From: Coprobacter tertius
GTDB lineage: Bacteria > Bacteroidota > Bacteroidia > Bacteroidales > Coprobacteraceae
Assembly (NCBI RefSeq): GCF_024330105.1
Contig: NZ_JANDHW010000011.1
Location: 32,703 to 96,702, forward strand
Length of the DNA stretch: 64,000 bases
Reading direction: 5' to 3'
Every line of letters begins with the position of its first letter. The stretch's first letter is position 1. This document shows positions 47,614 to 55,151 of this stretch, piece after piece. Under the pieces are notes generated by a model. It was not told where the DNA came from, ran no database searches, and saw only the letters and a list, made by a program, of their open reading frames with translations. The position numbers and the translations under genes are program-made.

Positions 47614-48504
47614 ATGAAGAAGAATTATACTGTGTGGGTAATCGTGGGGGCTTTGGTTGTTATTCTTGCCGGAGCCGGTTATTATATTTACCGTCAGCAT
47701 ACCGAAATGGTTGAATTCAAAACCCAGGTCGAACTCGAAAAAGAAAAAGACGCGCTCGAAAAAGAATATGCCGATTTAGCTTTTCAGTATGACCAGTACG
47801 AAGGTGGAAAGATTTTGCTGAATAACGATTCGTTGGTGGAAAAACTCGATGCCGAAAAAATGAAAGTACAGCGTTTACTCGAAGAATTGCGTACGGTAAA
47901 ATCTACCAATTCGGCTCGAATTAATGAGTTGAAGCGTGAATTAGCGACTCTGCGTAGTGTAATGAGGAATTATATCATTCAGATCGATTCGTTGAATTCT
48001 TTAAATCAGAAACTCCAAAAAGAGAACAAAACGGTTACCGAAAAATATCAGCGTGTCGCACAAACAGCTTCTCAGTTACAGAAAGATAAGGAACAGCTGA
48101 GTCATCAGGTTACACTGGCATCGAAACTCGATGCAGTGGGTATATCTGTTACTCCCATAAATAGCCGGGGAAAAGTCGTATCACGTATCTCTAAGACCGA
48201 TCAGTTGAAAGTTTGTTTTACAATCGGCAAAAACATTACCGCCGAAGTAGGTGAAAAATATATTTATATACGTATAGTTAAACCCGATGGGGACGTCTTG
48301 GTGAAGGATCGTTCCGCTGTATTCCATTATGAGGATAAAGATATAAATTACTCGAGTCGCAAGTTGATCGAGTATGATGGAGAAGAAATGAATCTTTGTA
48401 TTTTTTGGCAAGTAGAGGAATTTCTTTATCCCGGAAATTACCGGGTAGATATATTTGCCGATAATTATATGATCGGTAGCAAATCGTTCGAATTAAAAAA
48501 ATAA
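47614..48504 (+). CDS. Membrane-anchored coiled-coil protein of unknown function
   Basis: This 296-aa protein has one N-terminal membrane helix (residues 7-26, VWVIVGALVVILAGAGYYIY). A long coiled coil covers about residues 33-170, rich in Glu, Lys and Leu (EKEKDALEKEYADLAFQYDQ; LQKDKEQLSHQVTLASKLDA). The C-terminal beta-rich domain covers about 172-296 (IGKNITAEVGEKYIYIRIVK). No enzyme motif is present. Similar proteins occur in Bacteroidales, but I do not recognise a function. It is a single gene with its own promoter and terminator. Confidence 0.8.
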   Translation: MKKNYTVWVIVGALVVILAGAGYYIYRQHTEMVEFKTQVELEKEKDALEKEYADLAFQYDQYEGGKILLNNDSLVEKLDAEKMKVQRLLEELRTVKSTNSARINELKRELATLRSVMRNYIIQIDSLNSLNQKLQKENKTVTEKYQRVAQTASQLQKDKEQLSHQVTLASKLDAVGISVTPINSRGKVVSRISKTDQLKVCFTIGKNITAEVGEKYIYIRIVKPDGDVLVKDRSAVFHYEDKDINYSSRKLIEYDGEEMNLCIFWQVEEFLYPGNYRVDIFADNYMIGSKSFELKK

Positions 48505-48536
48505 TCTTCTGTTATCAGGAGATAGCCATAACCTCG

Positions 48537-48570
48537 GGCCATACGTTCTTAAACGTATGGCCTGTTTTTT
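48537..48570 (+). terminator. Terminator of the coiled-coil protein gene
   Basis: An 11-bp stem (GGCCATACGTT / AACGTATGGCC) with a 4-nt loop at 48537-48562, followed by TGTTTTTT. Confidence 0.88.
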
Positions 48571-48664
48571 AGGGGTGCTAAAAGGTAGAAGACCGTTCTA
48601 CATTCTCTTTTCATGATGTAAGTTTAAAAAAACAATAAATATTAAAAACTAAGTATATAGAATT

Positions 48665-48696
48665 CTTGTTATTTTAAACAGGTAACTATATATTTG
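48665..48696 (+). promoter_or_regulatory. Promoter of the TolC-HlyD-ABC operon
   Basis: CTTG (48665-48668), 20 bp, then TATATTTG (48689-48696). The leader would be about 107 nt. The rest of 48571-48810 has no gene. Confidence 0.6.
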
Positions 48697-48810
48697 CAGC
48701 GATGAAATAGGGCTGCAAAGTCGCTATTTTTTTTAACAGAAAAAGATTGTTTATGCAATTATTGCATGTATATCTAAAAGTCGAAAAATTAAGAGACATC
48801 TTAACAAATA

Positions 48811-50274
48811 ATGAGCAGAATGAAAAAAACGATCACCCTATGTTTATTGGTTGCCTGTTTTGGCCAGGTAATGGGACAAAAGGTACTTTCTCTCGATTCT
48901 TGCCGAAATATGGCAATTCGCAATAATAAACAGATACGCATTGCCGATGAAAAGATAAAAGCGGCGGGTTATGATAAAAAATCGGCATTTGCCAATTACT
49001 TGCCGGGGATTGATGTAATGGGTACGTATTTGTATAGTTCTAAGGAAATTTCTCTTTTAAATGACAAACAAAAAGCGGAATTGTCGAATCTTGGTACTAA
49101 TTTGCAAGGGCAGGCACAAAATGTTCTGGGACCTATTATTGCTGCCAATCCGCAATTGGCACAGATTCTCTCTCCTTTGCTGGGGATCGATATTGCCGGT
49201 CCGTTAAATGGTATCGGTACTTCGATAGTCGATGCTTTCCGTACCGATAATACCAATTTGTTTGCCGGGGCGGTAACACTTACCCAGCCTATTTATATGG
49301 GCGGTAAGATAAGGGCTTACAACCAGATTACCAAATATGCTGAAGAATTAGCTCTTTCACAAAAAAATACAGCATTGAAGGATATAATTTTCAGAGTCGA
49401 TGAGGCTTACTGGCAAGTCGTATCTTTAGTATATAAAGAAAAACTGGCAGTGAGTTATGTGAATCTTCTCGATACTTTGAATAAAAACGTCGAGGCGATG
49501 ATCGAGGAAGGCGTAGCGACAAAATCGGACGGCCTTACGGTTGCGGTAAAACTGAATGAAGCACAAATTACCTTAACTAAGGTGGAAGACGGTCTTAGCC
49601 TTTCGAAAATGGTTCTTGCGCAGTTATGCGGATTACCGATAGATTTGCAGTATTCACTTGCCGATGAAAATATGGTTCCTGTGGCCGAAACTAAAGTTCC
49701 CGTTTTTAATATGGATGAGGTATATGCCAACCGGAGTGAAATAAAAAGTTTGACGTTGGCGACTGAAATTTATCGTAAAAAACAGAATGTCGTACGGTCC
49801 GAAATGTTGCCTAATGTTGCTCTTACGGGTAGCTACTTAATCTCTAATCCGAATTTGTTGAATGGCTTTTCGAAGAAATTCGACGGACTTTTTAATGTCG
49901 GGGTAATGGTTAAGATCCCTATTTTTCATTGGGGGAAAAATTATTATAAGTTGCAGTCGGCAAAAGCTGAGAGAAATATAGCTATGCTCGAATTGAGCGA
50001 TGCTAAAGAAATGATAGAATTACAGGTGAACCAGGCTGCTTTTAAAGTGACCGAGGCGAATAAAAAATTGGACATGACCCGCCGTAATATGGAGAAAGCC
50101 GAAGAGAATTTGCGTAATGCGCAGCTCGGATTTGAAGAAGGTGTTCTTACGGCCGATAATTTACTCGAAGCGCAGACGGCATGGTTACAAGCCCAATCGG
50201 AAAAGATCGATGCTGAAATCGATGTTCGCTTGTGCAATGTATATCTCGAAAAGGCAACCGGGATGCTGAAATAG
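48811..50274 (+). CDS. TolC-family outer-membrane efflux protein
   Basis: This 487-aa protein has a signal peptide (MSRMKKTITLCLLVACFGQV then MGQ) and two outer-membrane efflux repeats. VTLTQPIYMGGKIRAYNQIT and VKIPIFHWGKNYYKLQSAKA mark the two beta-barrel entries. The first half has a longer-than-usual helical insertion with Leu/Asn/Ile-rich sequence (residues about 75-145). It supplies the outer-membrane channel of the exporter encoded by the next three genes. Confidence 0.93.
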   Translation: MSRMKKTITLCLLVACFGQVMGQKVLSLDSCRNMAIRNNKQIRIADEKIKAAGYDKKSAFANYLPGIDVMGTYLYSSKEISLLNDKQKAELSNLGTNLQGQAQNVLGPIIAANPQLAQILSPLLGIDIAGPLNGIGTSIVDAFRTDNTNLFAGAVTLTQPIYMGGKIRAYNQITKYAEELALSQKNTALKDIIFRVDEAYWQVVSLVYKEKLAVSYVNLLDTLNKNVEAMIEEGVATKSDGLTVAVKLNEAQITLTKVEDGLSLSKMVLAQLCGLPIDLQYSLADENMVPVAETKVPVFNMDEVYANRSEIKSLTLATEIYRKKQNVVRSEMLPNVALTGSYLISNPNLLNGFSKKFDGLFNVGVMVKIPIFHWGKNYYKLQSAKAERNIAMLELSDAKEMIELQVNQAAFKVTEANKKLDMTRRNMEKAEENLRNAQLGFEEGVLTADNLLEAQTAWLQAQSEKIDAEIDVRLCNVYLEKATGMLK

Positions 50275-50314
50275 AATAACGAATGAATATAAAAACGCAA
50301 AAAATATAATAACA

Positions 50315-51310
50315 ATGGATACTCCTCAAAGAAAAAAAGAAAAAAGCCTCGCTATCGGGCTGGTTGCGCTGATTATTGTTATCCTGATATTGGCTCTTAT
50401 CGGATTTTTTATGTTGAAACCAGCTCCCGAAATCATACAGGGACAGGCTGAAGCGACTCAAATACGGGTTTCCGGTAAATTGCCGGGACGTGTAGTAGAA
50501 TTTATGGTAGAAGAAGGGCAGCATGTTAATAAAGGCGATACGCTGGTACGTATATTTTCATCAGATGCCGAAGCTAAACTCATGCAAGCGGCTGCTATGG
50601 AGAGTGTATATAAGGCGCAGAACATGAAAGTAGATAAAGGTGCTCGTATTGAAGTGATTAATTCCGCCCACGATATGTGGCAGAAGGCTTTGGCCGGACT
50701 TAACATTGCTAAAAAATCGTATGATCGTATGCAGGCCCTTTATAATAAAGGGGTAGTTTCTGCTCAGAAACGAGATGAGGCTGAGGCTAATTATAAAGCT
50801 ATGGCTGCTACCGAAAGGGCTGCAAGGTCGCAGTATGAAATGGCAAAAACCGGTGCTCAGATAGAAGATAAAGAAGCGGCGGCTGCCATGGTTGAGGCTG
50901 CTAAAGGAAGTGTCGCGCAGGTAGAATCGGTATTGGCCGACTCTTATCTTATCGCTCCTTCTGACGGAGAAATTTCAGATATTTTTCCGAATGTAGGTGA
51001 GTTGGTAGGAACCGGGGCTCCTATTATGAATGTCCTCGACTTGAATAAAATGTGGGTTACATTTAATGTTCGAGAAGAATTGCTGAAAGATTTGACGATG
51101 GGGAAAGAGTTGAAGGCGACGATTCCGGCGTTAGGAAACAAGGAGGTGACATTGAAAATATATTATATTAAAGACCTGGGAACTTATGCTGTGTGGAGGG
51201 CAACGAAAGTAACGGGACAATATGATGCAAAAACTTTCGAAATTAAGGCACGTCCAACACAGAGGATCGAGAATTTCCGTCCGGGAATGTCGGTACTTAT
51301 CAAAGACTGA
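50315..51310 (+). CDS. HlyD-family secretion/efflux adaptor
   Basis: This 331-aa membrane-fusion protein has an N-terminal membrane anchor (residues about 11-32, LAIGLVALIIVILILALIGF). The lipoyl-like domain starts at IRVSGKLPGRVVEFMVEEGQ, a helical hairpin spans residues about 90-200, and the second lipoyl half is SYLIAPSDGEISDIFPNVGE. It bridges the inner-membrane ABC-2 permeases and the TolC-like channel, as in the YbhG/YhiI class. It lies 40 bp after the TolC gene. Confidence 0.93.
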   Translation: MDTPQRKKEKSLAIGLVALIIVILILALIGFFMLKPAPEIIQGQAEATQIRVSGKLPGRVVEFMVEEGQHVNKGDTLVRIFSSDAEAKLMQAAAMESVYKAQNMKVDKGARIEVINSAHDMWQKALAGLNIAKKSYDRMQALYNKGVVSAQKRDEAEANYKAMAATERAARSQYEMAKTGAQIEDKEAAAAMVEAAKGSVAQVESVLADSYLIAPSDGEISDIFPNVGELVGTGAPIMNVLDLNKMWVTFNVREELLKDLTMGKELKATIPALGNKEVTLKIYYIKDLGTYAVWRATKVTGQYDAKTFEIKARPTQRIENFRPGMSVLIKD

Positions 51311-51355
51311 ATCAATGAAGAAGGAAGTATTTGCTTCCTGTAAAAAAAAGAACAA

Positions 51356-52537
51356 ATGTTATCGATTAAGACAGAAGGGAAAGTGATTTGGCGGGTGATG
51401 GTGCGGGAGATGCGGCGGCTGGCTTCTCGCCCAATATATATCCTGTGCCTAATAGTAGCACCCCTGATCAGTTATATATTTTTACTGACATTGATGGATG
51501 AAGGCTTGCCTAATTCGTTACCTACCGCTGTGGTCGATCTCGATCATTCACCGGCATCCCGTAATTTTATCAGGCAACTCAATTCGATGAGCCTTACACA
51601 TGTAAACATCCTCCCGAATAGTTATACCGAAGCGAGAATAGCCCTGCAACAAGGGAAGATATATGGTTTTTTGGTTATTCCTGAAGGATTTGAAGCAAAG
51701 GCTATGGCCGGCCGTCAGCCTGAAATATCGTTTTATACCAATAACGCTTATTATATTCCGGGTTCACTCTTGTATAAAGGTTTTAAGACTATGTCGGTAC
51801 TTGCATCCGGAGCGATCGTGCAGCAGACTTTGTTGGCTCAGGGCGATTATGATTATGAGATCATGCCGCAGTTATTGCCGGTAAATACCGATATGCATGG
51901 CTTAGGAAATCCCTGGTTGAATTATTCGGTTTATCTGAATAATACATTTATACCCGGTATGTTGCAATTACTTATTTTGTTGACGACTGTATTTACCATA
52001 GGCATAGAGATAAAACATGGTACTTCGCGGCAATGGCTCCGAACGGCCGATAACTCTATTATATTGGCTATGACTGGGAAATTGCTTCCCCAGACTATTA
52101 TATTTTTCATTGTAGGCGCTCTTTGCCAGTCGATGTTATACGGATACTGGCATTTTCCACTGCATAATGGCATCTGGCCTATGTTAGGAGGTATGTTGCT
52201 TTTTGTTATTGCGGCACAAAGTTATGCGGTTATTATGATGAGTATTGCCCCTTCTTTGAGGGTCGGTCTCAGTATTGCGGGTTTATTTGGGATTATTGCG
52301 ATCTCGATTACCGGGTTTTCATTTCCGGTGCCGGCTATGTATGCACCGTTCCGGTTGTTGACCAATATATTTCCGTTACGTCATTATTTTCTGATTTATG
52401 CCGATCAGGCTCTTAACGGTATCCCTTTGTATTATTCGAGAATGCACTATATGGCTTTATTACTCTTTGCTGTGGCTTCGTTACCCTTGTTGCCGCGACT
52501 TAAGAAGGCATTACAGCGTCAGGTATATGTACCCTAA
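51356..52537 (+). CDS. ABC-2 type exporter permease (first)
   Basis: This 393-aa protein has the ABC-2 permease layout: N-terminal helix (PIYILCLIVAPLISYIFLLT), a periplasmic domain of about 150 aa (LPTAVVDLDHSPASRNFIRQ), and five C-terminal helices including MSIAPSLRVGLSIAGLFGII. It matches the YhhJ/YbhR-like class that works with HlyD adaptors. No ATP-binding domain is present in this gene or elsewhere in the operon. Confidence 0.9.
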   Translation: MLSIKTEGKVIWRVMVREMRRLASRPIYILCLIVAPLISYIFLLTLMDEGLPNSLPTAVVDLDHSPASRNFIRQLNSMSLTHVNILPNSYTEARIALQQGKIYGFLVIPEGFEAKAMAGRQPEISFYTNNAYYIPGSLLYKGFKTMSVLASGAIVQQTLLAQGDYDYEIMPQLLPVNTDMHGLGNPWLNYSVYLNNTFIPGMLQLLILLTTVFTIGIEIKHGTSRQWLRTADNSIILAMTGKLLPQTIIFFIVGALCQSMLYGYWHFPLHNGIWPMLGGMLLFVIAAQSYAVIMMSIAPSLRVGLSIAGLFGIIAISITGFSFPVPAMYAPFRLLTNIFPLRHYFLIYADQALNGIPLYYSRMHYMALLLFAVASLPLLPRLKKALQRQVYVP

Positions 52538-52568
52538 ATATCGGGAAAAGAATAATAAAATTTTTATT

Positions 52569-53804
52569 ATGAAATTATCAGAAAAAATAAAGCAGATAAA
52601 AGAAGGATTCTTCGATATATGTTATATATGGAGAAAAGAATATGTCGCGGTTTTTCGTGACGTCGGAGTTTTATTATTCTTTTTTGCACTTCCTTTCGCT
52701 TATCCTTTGTTATATGCCTTAATATATAATCCCGAGTTGGTTCGTGATGTGCCTATGGTGGTAATAGATAATGCACGTACTCCTCTCAGTCGTGAGCTTG
52801 CGAGGCATATGGATGCGTCTCCCAATGCGAAAGTCATATCTTATTGTGCTAATTTGGATGAGGCTAAGCACTTGATGTATGAAAAGAAGTGCTATGGAAT
52901 TATGCTTATTCCCGAAGATTTCGAACGTCGAATTATGAGAGGTGAACAGGGTGTTGTTACATTTTATTCCGATATGAGCATTTTGCTCAATTATAAAGGA
53001 TTTCTTATTGCGCTTACCGATGTAACCATGGATATGGGGACTCAACTTCAAATAGAAGCCTTGGGGGGGGCTACGGCCGAACAGGCCGATATGGCTACGG
53101 CCCCGATACCTTATAGCTCGATTACGTTATATAACCCGGAGTCGGGATTCGGTTCGTTCCTTATTCCTGCTATTCTTGTGCTTATTCTGCAACAGAGCCT
53201 TATATTAGGAATAGGTATGCTTGCCGGAGGTGTATATGAGCATAAAAAATTGCATCGTTATTATTCAGGTAGAGAACGCATGCACAATAATGTGATGCAC
53301 ATTGTGCTTGGCAAAGCGATTTGTTATTATAGTTTATATATTATTCCAACGGTATATATATTACATGTAGTCCCGTGGATGTTTAGGTTCCCTCAGTTGG
53401 GCAACCAATGGGAGATATATGCATTTATGGCTCCCTTCTTGTTATCTTCGGTCTTTTTTGCAATGACATTATCGGTTTTTGTGAGAGAGCGGGAGACGTC
53501 TTTCCTGTTATTTGTTTTTACTTCGTTGTTGTTTTTATTTATTTCGGGCATTACGTGGCCGAGGTATGCCATGCCTGCGTTTTGGAAAGCCATCGGCTCT
53601 ATTATTCCTTCTACATGGGGTATCGAAGGATTTGTCGGTATCAATACTGCCGGAGCCAGTATAAGCGAGGTGAGAGAACCGTTTATAAATTTGTGGATAC
53701 TCACCGGAGTATATTTCATTACCGCTTGTTTTGCTTACCGATATCAAATTTATAAAGATAAGAAGCGTGGTTTTAAAGGAAATCTTGAACTGGCTAATGA
53801 TTAG
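52569..53804 (+). CDS. ABC-2 type exporter permease (second)
   Basis: This is a 411-aa protein when started at 52569 (MKLSEKIKQIKEGFFDICYI). The frame is open upstream to 52398, but that part overlaps the preceding permease and is not family-like. Layout as in the first permease: N-terminal helix (DVGVLLFFFALPFAYPLLYA), periplasmic domain (VPMVVIDNARTPLSRELARH) and C-terminal helices (FGSFLIPAILVLILQQSLIL). The two permeases probably form a heterodimer. A stretch of eight Gs at 53064-53071 lies within the gene. Confidence 0.9.
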   Translation: MKLSEKIKQIKEGFFDICYIWRKEYVAVFRDVGVLLFFFALPFAYPLLYALIYNPELVRDVPMVVIDNARTPLSRELARHMDASPNAKVISYCANLDEAKHLMYEKKCYGIMLIPEDFERRIMRGEQGVVTFYSDMSILLNYKGFLIALTDVTMDMGTQLQIEALGGATAEQADMATAPIPYSSITLYNPESGFGSFLIPAILVLILQQSLILGIGMLAGGVYEHKKLHRYYSGRERMHNNVMHIVLGKAICYYSLYIIPTVYILHVVPWMFRFPQLGNQWEIYAFMAPFLLSSVFFAMTLSVFVRERETSFLLFVFTSLLFLFISGITWPRYAMPAFWKAIGSIIPSTWGIEGFVGINTAGASISEVREPFINLWILTGVYFITACFAYRYQIYKDKKRGFKGNLELAND

Positions 53805-53845
53805 GTAACAGATTTAAAAATATCCTTTTGTAAATATATTTTTTG

Positions 53846-53883
53846 TGCCCGGACTTGGTTAACAGTTGTTTCCAGTCCGGGCA
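53846..53883 (+). terminator. Probable terminator of the exporter operon
   Basis: TGCCCGGACT (53846-53855) pairs with AGTCCGGGCA (53874-53883), extended by GG/CC across a bulge. Only a weak T-tract follows (TATTGTATG), so efficiency is uncertain. Confidence 0.5.
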
Positions 53884-54012
53884 TATTGTATGTATCCATT
53901 ATTATTTTTTAGGATGTTTATTAAAAGCGAGTGTGGCTTGAATATATAAAAAAGGCAAATGACATTTTCGTTAAAATATTGTTTTGTCGTGCCAGTGTAA
54001 GTTTTATTTGTT

Positions 54013-54020
54013 TAACTTTG
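54013..54020 (+). promoter_or_regulatory. -7 box of the endonuclease-rhamnosidase unit
   Basis: TAACTTTG fits TAnnTTTG, 52 bp before the start at 54073. TTTG at 53983-53986 is 26 bp upstream, slightly too far. Confidence 0.4.
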
Positions 54021-54072
54021 ATTTTCTTAATACCTAATCTCAATTCCTTAACAACTAAATAAAAAGTTTTGT

Positions 54073-55122
54073 ATGAAAAGACATCTACTAAATGTAATTT
54101 TATTTTTCGTTTCTTTATCTATTTCAGCTCAGATTCCCGACGGTTATTACGAAAGTGCGGTCGGAAAAGCGGATCGGGAATTGAAAACGGCTATGGGAAA
54201 GATAGTTTTTAGGCATACCGAGTTGACCTATAAAGAACTGTGGTCGGCCTTTGATAAGACCGATTTGCGGGAAGATGGTAAAATATGGGACATGTATTCG
54301 AGTCTTACGAATTATACTTTTCAGAAAAACCAGTGCGGTAATTATAAAAAAGAAGGAGATTGTTATAACCGCGAGCACTCCTTTCCCAAAAGTTGGTTTA
54401 ATGACGAATATCCTATGTATACCGACTTGAATCATCTATATCCGACCGATGGTAAAGTGAATGGGATGAGGGGGAATGATCCTTTCGGTGAGGTAGGGTC
54501 TTCGGCAACCGGTTCGTATCAGAATTTCAGTCGTTGGGGGGCTTGTATTTATCCGGGATATTCAGGAGATGTTTTCGAACCGAATGATATATATAAAGGC
54601 GATTTTGCCCGTACTTATTTTTATATGGTGACCTGTTATGAAGACTACTTGTATAATTGGAGTAGTGATATGCTCGATGGGACTGCTTATCCTGCTTTTA
54701 CCGAGTGGGCTATGAATATGTTGCTCGAATGGAGCCGTGAAGATCCTGTAAGTAAAAAAGAGATCGATCGGAATAATGCTGTATATAAGATACAAGGGAA
54801 TCGTAACCCGTTTATCGATTATCCGCAACTGGCAGAATATATTTGGGGAAATAAAAAGGGAGAGGATTTTGACGGTTCGTCTTCAGTGAATGTAGAGTTT
54901 GCAGATAACCTGAGTGTGTATGTAGCGTCGGGTAATGTACTTACGATTGTCGATGCTCCGGAGGGTTCTTATCTCCAAATTTTCGATCTCTCGGGTAGGG
55001 CAATACTCGGACAACGTTTATGGGATGGCCTTAACGAGCTGACCATTAATTCTTCGGGAATATATATAGTAAAAGTGAAAACGCCGTTGAGAGTATATAC
55101 TACTAAAATAATAATTCCTTGA
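54073..55122 (+). CDS. Secreted endonuclease I with T9SS-like C-terminal domain
   Basis: This 349-aa protein has a signal peptide (MKRHLLNVILFFVSLSISAQ). The EndA/endonuclease I domain contains CYNREHSFPKSWF, TDLNHLYPTDGKVNGMRGND (HxxP...N...R type active site) and DYLYNWSSDMLDG. The C-terminal 70 residues (NLSVYVASGNVLTIVDAPEG ... LNELTINSSGIYIVKVKTPL) match the type IX secretion C-terminal sorting domain pattern (beta strands, 'DLSGR', 'GIYIVKV'). It likely degrades extracellular or periplasmic DNA/RNA. Whether the host has a working T9SS is not visible here. The GH78 gene follows after 29 bp. Confidence 0.9.
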   Translation: MKRHLLNVILFFVSLSISAQIPDGYYESAVGKADRELKTAMGKIVFRHTELTYKELWSAFDKTDLREDGKIWDMYSSLTNYTFQKNQCGNYKKEGDCYNREHSFPKSWFNDEYPMYTDLNHLYPTDGKVNGMRGNDPFGEVGSSATGSYQNFSRWGACIYPGYSGDVFEPNDIYKGDFARTYFYMVTCYEDYLYNWSSDMLDGTAYPAFTEWAMNMLLEWSREDPVSKKEIDRNNAVYKIQGNRNPFIDYPQLAEYIWGNKKGEDFDGSSSVNVEFADNLSVYVASGNVLTIVDAPEGSYLQIFDLSGRAILGQRLWDGLNELTINSSGIYIVKVKTPLRVYTTKIIIP

Positions 55123-55151
55123 TAAAAGGTTTTCGATCTTAAAAAATATTC

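Noticed and set aside
52398..52568. Upstream extension of the second ABC-2 permease frame
   Set aside because: It overlaps the end of the first permease gene in another frame and does not look like a permease N-terminus.
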